NCBI GenBank assembly: GCA_020047885.1 | Contig: JAIFNF010000258.1 | Span: 1-9,074, forward strand | Source of the DNA: Gammaproteobacteria bacterium | GTDB lineage: Bacteria; Pseudomonadota; Gammaproteobacteria; Competibacterales; Competibacteraceae | DNA: 9,074 nt | Reading direction: 5' to 3' | In this document: one piece after another, positions 1 through 7,252 of the stretch | Numbering within the stretch: the stretch's first letter is position 1 | Layout of the letters: every line of letters starts with the position of its first letter | Translations under genes and position numbers: made by a program | The notes under the pieces: model-generated | The model's database searches: none | What the model was told of the DNA's origin: nothing | The model's input: the letters and a program-made list of their open reading frames with translations, nothing else

Positions 1-15
1 ACAACCCAACCCAAA

Positions 16-37
16 GGCCGCCGAACTTCGTTCGGCC
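16..37 (+). other. Small hairpin in the purE leader
   Basis: Positions 21-26 (CCGAAC) pair perfectly with 30-35 (GTTCGG) around a 3-nt TTC loop. An alternative fold pairs GGCCG (16-20) with CGGCC (33-37). There is no T-run after it, so it is not a terminator. It lies directly before the repeated leader hairpin at 37-78. The second copy of that leader module also has a hairpin immediately upstream, at 5036-5077, but with a different sequence. The role is unknown. Confidence 0.4.
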
Positions 38-92
38 CGCTATCCCTCCCCGGCCTGAAGGCCGGGGTCTCTCGCGGAAAATCTGATGAATA
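37..92 (+). repeat. Repeated leader module, copy 1 (hairpin, SD region, start codon of purE)
   Basis: This 56-nt segment aligns without gaps to 5078-5133, with 51 of 56 bases identical; mismatches are at 57, 58, 79, 80 and 82. It contains a perfect 8-bp stem, CCCCGGCC (48-55) with GGCCGGGG (60-67), around a TGAA loop. A basal stem pairs CCGC (37-40) with GCGG (74-77) across an internal loop. The repeat runs through the Shine-Dalgarno region and the purE ATG (86-88) into codon 3. The SD here (GCGGAAAA) is weaker than in copy 2. The module could be a translational control element. It could also be a dispersed REP-like or IS200/IS605-end remnant that was taken over as a 5' UTR. Confidence 0.7.
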
Positions 93-598
93 CCACCGAT
101 AAACAACCACTGGTTGGGCTGATCATGGGGTCAACCTCCGATTGGAGCACTTTGGAACACGCCGCCAGTACCCTGGATGCGCTGGGCGTCCCTTATGAAG
201 TCCGGGTGGTTTCAGCGCATCGCACCCCCGATCTGCTGTTTGAATATGCCGCCAGTGCCGAGGCGCGAGGTCTGCACATTATCATCGCCGGGGCTGGCGG
301 GGCGGCGCATCTGCCGGGGATGGTCGCCTCCAAAACGGTGTTGCCGGTATTAGGCGTTCCCGTACAGTCACAGGCGCTGAACGGCCTTGACTCCCTGCTC
401 TCCATTGTCCAGATGCCGGGCGGCATTCCGGTCGGGACGCTGGCGATTGGCAAAGCCGGCGCGATCAATGCCGCGCTACTGGCCTCCGCCATGTTGGGAA
501 ATCAGTATCCCGCGATCCGCGAAGCGGTGCGTGAATTCCGCGACCGGCAAACCGAAACCGTGTTGAGCCAGGGCGATCCCCGGAGCCAGGGCTTATGA
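86..598 (+). CDS. purE: N5-carboxyaminoimidazole ribonucleotide mutase (class I PurE)
   Basis: PurE converts N5-CAIR, the product of PurK, to 4-carboxy-AIR in de novo purine synthesis in the cytosol. The 170-residue length matches E. coli PurE (169). The N-terminal nucleotide-binding signature GSTSDW lies at residues 15-20, and SAHRTPD (43-49) carries the class I catalytic His45 at the E. coli position. [12 protein letters not shown] and the GVPVQS and [17 protein letters not shown] blocks are also intact. A neighbouring purK supports class I (mutase) over the AIR carboxylase class II. The stop overlaps the purK start (ATGA, 595-598), so translation is probably coupled. The ATG lies inside the repeated leader module, 8 nt after a weak GCGG-type SD, so initiation may depend on that structure. 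No PurR site was recognised in the 85 bases available. Confidence 0.97.
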   Translation: MNTTDKQPLVGLIMGSTSDWSTLEHAASTLDALGVPYEVRVVSAHRTPDLLFEYAASAEARGLHIIIAGAGGAAHLPGMVASKTVLPVLGVPVQSQALNGLDSLLSIVQMPGGIPVGTLAIGKAGAINAALLASAMLGNQYPAIREAVREFRDRQTETVLSQGDPRSQGL

Positions 599-1698
599 AT
601 ATTGGCATTGTCGGCGGCGGTCAACTGGCGCGGATGCTGGCGCTGGCCGGTTATCCGCTGGGATGGCAATTCCAGGTTCTCGATCCCGCAGCCGATGCTT
701 GCGCAGGCCAGGTCGCCCGCTTCATGCAGGGCGATTACCACGACGAAGCACCATTGACCGTACTGGCCGCTTGGGCGGATGTCGTGACCTTCGATTTCGA
801 GAATGTACCGGCGGAAGCGGCACGGATTCTCGGACAACAGGTTGCGGTTTATCCGCCGGCCGAGGCGCTGGCCATCGCCCAGGATCGGCTGCATGAAAAA
901 ACCCTGTTCTGGGAACTGGGCATTCCCACCCCCACCTTCGCCACGGTGGATAGCCTGGAAGAGTTGCACAGCGCTGCCCAGCGTCTGGAACTACCCGCGG
1001 TGTTAAAAACCCGGCGTTTGGGCTACGACGGTAAGGGCCAATGCGTATTACGCACCACCGAGGACATCGAGGCCGCCTGGCAAGCGCTGGGCAGTGCACC
1101 GCTGATTCTGGAAAAATTTGTCCCCTTTGAACGCGAAGTCTCCATTCTGGCGGTGCGGGACCGTCAGGGTGCCACGGCGTACTACCCACTGGTGGAAAAT
1201 CACCATCGCGACGGCATTCTGCGGCTGTCCCGAGCGCCCTGCCGAAGGCCGGAACTGGAGCAGGAAGGCTGGGATTACGCCCATCGGCTGCTGGAACGGC
1301 TGAACTATGTCGGCGTGCTGGCTATTGAGTTCTTCGTCAAGGAGGGACGCCTGATCGCCAACGAAATGGCCCCGCGTGTCCACAATTCCGGGCACTGGAC
1401 GATTGAAGGCGCGGCAACCAGCCAGTTTGAAAATCACCTGCGAGCCATTCTGGGTCTGCCGCTGGGTTCCACGGCGGCTATTGGCCACTCGGCAATGGTC
1501 AATGCGATTGGCGACCTGCCGGAACAGTTCGACGTGCTCCGCCTGCCCGGTGCGCATTACCATGCCTATGGCAAAACCCCGCGTCCCGGTCGCAAGGTCG
1601 GGCATGTCACCTTGCGAGCCGATGAGCCTGGCATGATTCGGGCGGGATTGGAACGCGTGCTGCCGATGGTCGGCTTTAGCCCGGATGAATTCGGTTGA
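595..1698 (+). CDS. purK: 5-(carboxyamino)imidazole ribonucleotide synthase (PurK)
   Basis: PurK uses ATP and bicarbonate to carboxylate AIR to N5-CAIR, which PurE then rearranges. It is a cytosolic ATP-grasp enzyme. The protein has 367 residues (E. coli PurK 355). The N-terminal glycine-rich motif [11 protein letters not shown] spans residues 4-14, and DFENVP 67-72. The ATP-grasp loop [12 protein letters not shown] spans 138-149, and [12 protein letters not shown] 173-184 belongs to the same fold. The C-terminal metal and catalytic block [18 protein letters not shown] runs 256-273. All family landmarks are present with no frameshift. The start overlaps the purE stop by 4 bases, indicating one transcription unit. 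No terminator is visible downstream. oxyR ends 7 bases away on the opposite strand, so the two transcripts may run into each other. Confidence 0.97.
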   Translation: MNIGIVGGGQLARMLALAGYPLGWQFQVLDPAADACAGQVARFMQGDYHDEAPLTVLAAWADVVTFDFENVPAEAARILGQQVAVYPPAEALAIAQDRLHEKTLFWELGIPTPTFATVDSLEELHSAAQRLELPAVLKTRRLGYDGKGQCVLRTTEDIEAAWQALGSAPLILEKFVPFEREVSILAVRDRQGATAYYPLVENHHRDGILRLSRAPCRRPELEQEGWDYAHRLLERLNYVGVLAIEFFVKEGRLIANEMAPRVHNSGHWTIEGAATSQFENHLRAILGLPLGSTAAIGHSAMVNAIGDLPEQFDVLRLPGAHYHAYGKTPRPGRKVGHVTLRADEPGMIRAGLERVLPMVGFSPDEFG

Positions 1699-1705
1699 AG
1701 GACGT

Positions 1706-2632
1706 TCAGAGCAGTCGCACCGCCTCGCCCAGTGGGCAGGCGCGGATGGCGGTATTCAGCAACGCAATCACCCCCTGGCGCGGGAAGCTTTTCCGCCAAG
1801 CCAGCGCGACGACCCGAGTGGGTACCGGTTCGGCGAAGGGTCGAACGCTGAGCAGGTCACTCACCAGGGCGTAGCCGCTGACCGAGGTGTAGGGCAGTAC
1901 GGTAATCCCAATCCCGGTCGCTACCATCAAGCGAATCGTCTCCAGCGAACTGCCCTCCAGGGTTTTCTGCATCGTATTCGAAGCCACGCTCAACTGATGA
2001 CATTCCGGGCAGAATTGCAGCACCTGGTCGCGGAAGCAGTGGCCGGGTCCCAATAACAGCAAATCCTGTTCCGCCAGCGTCGGTGAGTCGATGGTCTCGG
2101 CCTGCTCCAGCGAATGACCGCTCGGCATCAACACCACGAACGGTTCCTGATACACCGGCTGCGTCATAATCCCCACCTCTTCGAAAGGCAGCGACAAAAT
2201 CAGTACGTCCAGATCGCCGTCCTTGAGTCGTTCATTCAATACCGCGGTGTAGTTCTCCTCGATGTGCAGCGGCATTCCGGGTGCGCGACGATGCAGGCGC
2301 GGGATCAGATGCGGCAACAGGTACGGGCCGATCGTGTAAATCACTCCCAGCCGCAACATCCCGACCAGATCATCCTGCCCCTGAACGGCTAACTGCTTGA
2401 TGACGGCGACCTCTTCCAACACCCGCTGCGCCTGTCGGATAATCTGCCGTCCAACGGGAGTGATCGTCGTCTCGCTTGTCCCACGCTCGAACAGCACTAC
2501 CCCTAACTCTTCCTCCAGTTTGCGCACCGCCACGCTCAGTGTTGGCTGACTGATATGGCAGGCCTCGGCAGCCCGGCCAAAATGCCGTTCGCGGGCAACC
2601 GCCACGATGTAGCGTAATTCGTTCAAAGTCAT
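1706..2632 (-). CDS. oxyR: Hydrogen peroxide-sensing LysR-type regulator OxyR
   Basis: OxyR is a LysR-family transcription factor activated when peroxide forms an intramolecular disulfide. The 308-residue protein has an N-terminal winged helix-turn-helix (about residues 1-60, with HFGRAAEACHISQPTLSVAVRKLEEELG) and a C-terminal sensor domain. The block TIGPYLLPHLIP (100-111) supplies Thr100. GHCFRDQVLQFC places the redox cysteines at C199 and C208, with His198 and Arg201, at the same numbers as E. coli OxyR. An extra cysteine, C211, makes a CPEC motif. These residues distinguish it from CysB, CbbR and other LysR paralogues. It is divergent from icd across 188 bp and convergent with purK. LysR genes often regulate divergent neighbours or themselves, but I found no convincing OxyR operator by eye. 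The SD is weak (GTGAG upstream of ATG). Confidence 0.94.
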   Translation of the reverse strand: MTLNELRYIVAVARERHFGRAAEACHISQPTLSVAVRKLEEELGVVLFERGTSETTITPVGRQIIRQAQRVLEEVAVIKQLAVQGQDDLVGMLRLGVIYTIGPYLLPHLIPRLHRRAPGMPLHIEENYTAVLNERLKDGDLDVLILSLPFEEVGIMTQPVYQEPFVVLMPSGHSLEQAETIDSPTLAEQDLLLLGPGHCFRDQVLQFCPECHQLSVASNTMQKTLEGSSLETIRLMVATGIGITVLPYTSVSGYALVSDLLSVRPFAEPVPTRVVALAWRKSFPRQGVIALLNTAIRACPLGEAVRLL

Positions 2633-2704
2633 AACAATCTCACGAGCGTCAGAACCTCGGCGATGGACGATTGGCCAGCGGTCCTCATGGACAGAAAAGC
2701 GCTT

Positions 2705-2735
2705 TGCGTGTAGCTTAATGCGCGTTTTTCACGCA
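2705..2735. promoter_or_regulatory. Dyad in the oxyR-icd divergent region (possible operator)
   Basis: TGCGTG (2705-2710) and CACGCA (2730-2735) are perfect 6-bp inverted arms separated by 19 bp, so their centres sit roughly two helical turns apart. They lie midway between the divergent oxyR and icd starts. A protein-binding site is possible, but arms this short can arise by chance. The dyad does not match the E. coli OxyR consensus. No clean sigma-70 promoter stands out in 2633-2820. Confidence 0.22.
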
Positions 2736-2820
2736 GGACGCCGCCTTAAATTTTCAGCGCGTCGTGCATTGCAGCATTTAACCACATCAGCAAAATCCAC
2801 AAAACGAGTCAGGAGGGTTC

Positions 2821-4584
<1,764 letters not shown>

Positions 4585-4607
4585 TTCTATTGGGTGGGGC
4601 CTGAACT

Positions 4608-4661
4608 AAAACCGGTGTTTCCCCGACGACCTGACGGGTCTAGTGAAACACCGGTTTTTTT
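4608..4661 (+). terminator. Rho-independent terminator of icd
   Basis: A 14-bp perfect stem pairs 4608-4621 (containing AACCGGTGTTTC) with 4645-4658 (containing GAAACACCGGTT). The T-run covers 4655-4661. The 23-nt loop can form a small inner CCCG/CGGG stem (4622-4625 with 4635-4638). It begins 24 bases after the icd stop, so icd is probably transcribed alone. On the opposite strand only a four-base T tract follows the stem, so termination from the other side would be weaker. Confidence 0.92.
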
Positions 4662-4750
4662 GTGGGTCAAAGGGGTCAACTCGATTCGATCATGACATTT
4701 TTAATTCATTAAATACGACGAGACTTTGATCTTGCTCTAAACTGTAATAC

Positions 4751-4907
4751 TAGTTAGTGCCTGACCGAAAACCCCAAACTCTTAACTGTGTAGGGCGGGT
4801 TAGGCGCAGCCGTAACCCGCCATGGAGGCATCACCGGGACGGCGGGTTACGCTTCGCTAACCCGTCCTACAGCCCTTTCTACGGCCTTTTCGGTCAAGTA
4901 CTACCTA
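4751..4907. mobile_element. MITE-like element with 21-bp terminal inverted repeats
   Basis: The left end (4751-4771, containing TGCCTGACCGAAAA) matches the reverse complement of the right end (4887-4907, containing TTTTCGGTCA) at 18 of 21 bases, with 10 inner bases perfect. Both outer ends carry a TA dinucleotide (4751-4752 and 4906-4907), which would fit a TA target duplication as in the IS630/Tc1-mariner group. That family link is only an inference. At 157 bp it cannot encode a transposase, so it would be non-autonomous. It lies between the icd terminator and the next gene and disrupts nothing visible. A palindromic repeat is nested inside it (4789-4871). Confidence 0.55.
4789..4871. repeat. 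Palindromic intergenic repeat (GTAGGGCGGGTTA type)
   Basis: The ends TGTAGGGCGGGTTAG (4789-4803) and CTAACCCGTCCTACA (4857-4871) are inverted repeats matching at 14 of 15 bases. Each half also folds on itself: GGCGGGTTA (4794-4802) pairs with TAACCCGCC (4813-4821), and GGCGGGTTA (4841-4849) pairs with TAACCCGTC (4858-4866, one wobble). This gives either two tandem hairpins or one long cruciform. Sequences of this GTAGGGYGGGTTA type are familiar as dispersed intergenic repeats in many proteobacterial genomes. Here it sits inside the 157-bp inverted-repeat element. Confidence 0.75.
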
Positions 4908-5035
4908 TGTCCGCTTTCGCCGAAACAGGCTTTACCGTCTCTCCACAGGCTAATACTGCCAGCCCGACAGCTTTTGTGGGTTTCGATAGATCGCTTGGTT
5001 ATTGCGACCGGTCGTGGGAAATTTTGCCCAAAAAC

Positions 5036-5077
5036 GCGGCGCTTAAACAGTCCTCGTGAGAGGGACTGCCGCGCCGT
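5036..5077 (+). promoter_or_regulatory. Two-tier RNA-like hairpin upstream of the thioesterase
   Basis: An outer stem pairs CGGCGC (5037-5042) with GCGCCG (5071-5076), extendable by a G-T pair. An inner stem pairs CAGTCCTC (5048-5055) with GAGGGACTG (5060-5068) with one bulged G, closed by a GTGA loop, which is a GNRA tetraloop in RNA. There is no T-run, so it is not a simple terminator. It abuts the repeated leader hairpin (5078-5118), giving two stacked hairpins directly before a start codon. Candidate roles are a cis-regulatory leader or the structured end of a decayed insertion sequence. Confidence 0.45.
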
Positions 5078-5133
5078 CCGCTATCCCTCCCCGGCCTTCA
5101 GGCCGGGGTCTCTCGCGGAGGAACTGATGAATA
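5078..5133 (+). repeat. Repeated leader module, copy 2 (hairpin, SD, start codon of the thioesterase)
   Basis: This is the second copy of the module at 37-92, with 51 of 56 bases identical and no gaps. The stem CCCCGGCC (5089-5096) with GGCCGGGG (5101-5108) carries a TTCA loop, where copy 1 has TGAA. The basal stem CCGC (5078-5081) with GCGG (5115-5118) would hide the first two bases of the Shine-Dalgarno GGAGGA (5117-5122). In addition, CCTCC (5086-5090) could pair with GGAGG (5117-5121) in a competing fold. This gives a plausible, untested way to modulate translation from ATG 5127. Confidence 0.7.
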
Positions 5134-5603
5134 ACCATCAAGCCTTTCAAGACTACTATCCTGAAGAACTCAGTCATTGCTACGGTTGTGGCCGACTCAA
5201 TGACCACGGCTACCAGCTCAAAAGTTACTGGGATGGCGAAGAATCCATCGCCTCCTTCACCCCGCATCCCTATCACATCGCCATTCCCGGCTACGTCTAC
5301 GGCGGCCTGATTGCCTCGCTGATCGACTGCCATGGCACGGGTACGGCAGCGGCTGCCGCCTATCGCGCCGCCGGTCGGGACATGGGGACGTTGCCACCCC
5401 TGCGCTTTGTCACCGCCGCGCTCCAGGTTGAATATCTGCGCCCCACGCCACTGGGCGTCCCGCTGGAAATCCGCGGCCAGGTTCAGGAAATCAAGGGCCG
5501 CAAGGTGGTGGTCAGCGCCACGGTCAGCGCTAACGGCGAAGTCTGCGCCCGTGGTCAGGTGGTGGCGGTGCAAATGCCGGAACACATGAAACCTGCCGTT
5601 TGA
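5127..5603 (+). CDS. PaaI/YbgC-like hotdog-fold acyl-CoA thioesterase
   Basis: This 158-residue protein fits a single-domain hotdog-fold thioesterase; the acyl-CoA substrate cannot be told from sequence. CYGCG (18-22) is an N-terminal cysteine motif seen in a subgroup of these proteins. The central helix motif GYVYGGLIASLIDCHG (55-70) carries Asp67, the likely acidic catalytic residue, in the place of the PaaI-type G-G...D signature. VEYLRPTPLG (101-110) begins the long beta-strand region, followed by KGRKVVVSATV and GEVCARGQVVAVQM (137-150). The start at 5127 is chosen for GGAGGA (5117-5122) just upstream. The frame stays open further 5', but that stretch is hairpin repeat. It is followed after 85 bases by the phasin gene on the same strand, with no clear terminator between. 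A role in PHA or acyl-CoA turnover is only suggested by that neighbour. Confidence 0.85.
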   Translation: MNNHQAFQDYYPEELSHCYGCGRLNDHGYQLKSYWDGEESIASFTPHPYHIAIPGYVYGGLIASLIDCHGTGTAAAAAYRAAGRDMGTLPPLRFVTAALQVEYLRPTPLGVPLEIRGQVQEIKGRKVVVSATVSANGEVCARGQVVAVQMPEHMKPAV

Positions 5604-5688
5604 GCCACGCCTATAGGGTGTGTACTCTAATTTTGCCTGCTACCTTGTCCGCATCAATTCACGATAACTTTGCCCCGAGGAGCTGCTC

Positions 5689-6153
5689 ATGAAACCTGAC
5701 CTGTTTGAAAATCCACTCACCGGTGAAGTCCGGGATTTCACCCGCCAGGTTTGGCTGGCCGGGCTGGGCGCTTTCGCCAGAGCGCAGGAAGAGAGCGGCA
5801 AGGTGTTTGAGGCGCTGGTGCAGGAAGGCCAGACCCTCGATGCCCAGATGAAAAAAGCCGCCAGTGAAAAAACCGCAGCGGTTAAAGGCAGCCTCGATGT
5901 GGTCAAGGACAAGGTCGAGGAAATGCGTGACAAGGCAGCGGGCGGCTGGAGCAAGCTGGAAGAAGTCTTCCAAACCCGGGTCGCCCGTGCGCTGAGCCAA
6001 CTGGGCGTCCCTACCCACGACGACATCCAGCAATTGCTCCAGCAGGTGGAGGCGCTGACTCGGAATATTGAGGAACTGCGCCAGACGACCGCCGCAGAAA
6101 CCCGGCCTCCCAAAGCCCGTCCGGTCAAATCGACCGAGCCGGATGCGCCGTGA
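5689..6153 (+). CDS. Polyhydroxyalkanoate granule-associated protein (phasin, PhaI/PhaF type)
   Basis: Phasins of this type coat intracellular PHA granules and control their size and number. The 154-residue protein has the family's N-terminal block VWLAGLGAFARAQEESGKVFEALVQEG (21-47), given here as one motif, followed by a long amphipathic, Lys/Glu/Ala-rich helical region (48-100). LGVPTHDDIQQLLQQ (105-119) and VEALTRNIEEL (120-130) form the oligomerisation coiled coil. The short tail (131-154) is Pro/Lys-rich but lacks the long AAKP-type histone-like repeats of full PhaF, so it resembles PhaI. There is no signal peptide or membrane span. GAGGAG (5677-5682) supports the ATG. No PHA synthase is in the window, so PHA metabolism elsewhere in the genome is inferred. 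Confidence 0.88.
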   Translation: MKPDLFENPLTGEVRDFTRQVWLAGLGAFARAQEESGKVFEALVQEGQTLDAQMKKAASEKTAAVKGSLDVVKDKVEEMRDKAAGGWSKLEEVFQTRVARALSQLGVPTHDDIQQLLQQVEALTRNIEELRQTTAAETRPPKARPVKSTEPDAP

Positions 6154-6196
6154 ACCATCCCTTCAACCGATTCAAAATTGACCGTTCGCCAGTCGC

Positions 6197-6219
6197 AAGG
6201 TAATTTAGGCGCTTACCTT
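6197..6219. other. Weak hairpin between the phasin gene and ispA
   Basis: AAGGTAA (6197-6203) pairs with TTACCTT (6213-6219) around a 9-nt loop. There is no T-tract, so it is not a typical intrinsic terminator. It may be an operator, an mRNA-stability hairpin or chance. The 161-bp gap (6154-6314) holds no recognisable gene; in particular, no xseB, which often precedes ispA. Confidence 0.25.
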
Positions 6220-6314
6220 CGAACAGGCGAGCGGCATGTCAGCCAGAACATTTCTCCCGATTCCCTTCAAAGTGGCCCAGTCCGGTTTTGGCACCCTGAG
6301 ACGCCAACAGGTGG

Positions 6315-7208
6315 ATGGTCGTGGTCGCTGAATTAATCAAGCGTTACCAGAACCGCGTACAGCAGGCGCTCGACCAGCGCCTGCCGGCTGACGATCTGCA
6401 TCCCAGTGATCTGCATCGGGCGATGCGGTATGCGGTGCTGGGCGGTGGCAAGCGCATCCGTCCGGTGCTGGTCTATCTGGCCGGTCAGGCGATTGGCGCG
6501 ATCCCCGAATGGCTGGATAGTCCGGCCTGCGCCGTGGAGTTTATCCACGCCTACTCCCTGATCCACGACGATTTACCGGCCATGGACAATGACGATCTGC
6601 GCCACGGCCAACCGTCCTGTCATAAAGCCTTCGGTGAAGCGCTGGCCATCCTCGCCGGCGACGCCTTGCATGCGCTGGCGTTCCAGACCCTCGGTCAGGA
6701 CTCCGCCATGATCTCCGATCCCGCTATCCGGTTGCGGATGTTGAGCGTACTCGCGCAAGCTGCCGGTTCACGGGGCATGGCCGGCGGGCAGGCGATTGAT
6801 CTGGCTGCCACCGGACAGGAATTAAGTCTGGCGGAACTGGAAAACATGCATATCCACAAGACCGGTGCGCTCATTCGCGCCAGCGTTGTCCTGGGAGCGC
6901 TCAGTGCGCCAGCCACTGATCCAATCTTGCTGGAGCGACTGGATCGTTACGCCAAGTGCATCGGCCTGGCCTTCCAGATCCGTGATGACATTCTCGACGT
7001 GATCGGCGATACCACGACCCTGGGCAAGCCCCAAGGCTCGGATCGGGCGTTAAATAAGCCCACCTATCCGGCGTTGCTGGGTCTGGAAGGTGCCCGTGAA
7101 CATGCTCATTTGCTCTATGAGGATGCGTTAGCCAGTCTGGACGCCTTCGGCGAACAAGCTGACCCTTTGCGCTGGATCGCCGCCTATATCGTCGAACGCA
7201 CTTCCTGA
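6315..7208 (+). CDS. ispA: (2E,6E)-farnesyl diphosphate synthase (geranyltranstransferase)
   Basis: IspA condenses IPP with DMAPP and then GPP to make farnesyl diphosphate, the precursor of quinone side chains and undecaprenyl phosphate, in the cytosol. The 297 residues match E. coli IspA (299). The [11 protein letters not shown]-binding motif lies at 43-50. The first Asp-rich motif DDLPAMD spans 85-91, the typical type II FPP synthase spacing. HKTG (181-184) and the second Asp-rich motif DDILD (224-228) bind Mg-diphosphate. [20 protein letters not shown] closes the site. The start is uncertain: AGGTGG (6309-6314) touches ATG 6315, so GTG 6321, 6 nt from that SD, may be the true start, giving two fewer residues. 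dxs follows after 44 bases, forming an isoprenoid operon. Confidence 0.96.
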   Translation: MVVVAELIKRYQNRVQQALDQRLPADDLHPSDLHRAMRYAVLGGGKRIRPVLVYLAGQAIGAIPEWLDSPACAVEFIHAYSLIHDDLPAMDNDDLRHGQPSCHKAFGEALAILAGDALHALAFQTLGQDSAMISDPAIRLRMLSVLAQAAGSRGMAGGQAIDLAATGQELSLAELENMHIHKTGALIRASVVLGALSAPATDPILLERLDRYAKCIGLAFQIRDDILDVIGDTTTLGKPQGSDRALNKPTYPALLGLEGAREHAHLLYEDALASLDAFGEQADPLRWIAAYIVERTS

Positions 7209-7252
7209 ACATCGCCGTCGCCTTGCTGCGCTGCGAACACGGACTTTTGAAC

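Larger units (their letters stand above)
4585..5126. other. 542-bp non-coding island between icd and the thioesterase gene
   Basis: No convincing gene lies here. Its contents are the icd terminator (4608-4661), an AT-richer stretch with no clear signal (about 4680-4750), a MITE-like element (4751-4907), an unexplained stretch (4908-5035) and two tandem hairpins before the thioesterase (5036-5118). An open frame at 4757-5059 crosses the MITE-like element and has no SD or recognisable motif. The thioesterase frame is also open upstream to 4974, but that part spans the hairpins and has no good ribosome site. Confidence 0.75.

Noticed and set aside
37..78. Leader hairpin as a rho-independent terminator
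   Set aside because: The GC stem is strong but is followed by TCTCTCGCGG rather than a T-run, and it sits just before start codons.
4726..4756. Possible promoter (TTGATC and TAATAC) downstream of the icd terminator
   Set aside because: The spacer is only about 13 bases, too short for sigma-70, and no gene follows closely.
4757..5059. 100-codon open frame across the intergenic island
   Set aside because: It translates the MITE-like element and palindromic repeat, lacks an SD and shows no protein-like motif.
4974..5126. N-terminal extension of the thioesterase
   Set aside because: The frame is open but covers two hairpins and the repeated leader; the SD GGAGGA at 5117-5122 and the copy 1 parallel at purE point to ATG 5127.
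6236..6331. 31-codon open frame (ATG 6236) ending inside the start of ispA
   Set aside because: No clear Shine-Dalgarno, no recognisable motif, and it overlaps the well-supported ispA start; such short frames are expected by chance. A leader peptide cannot be excluded.
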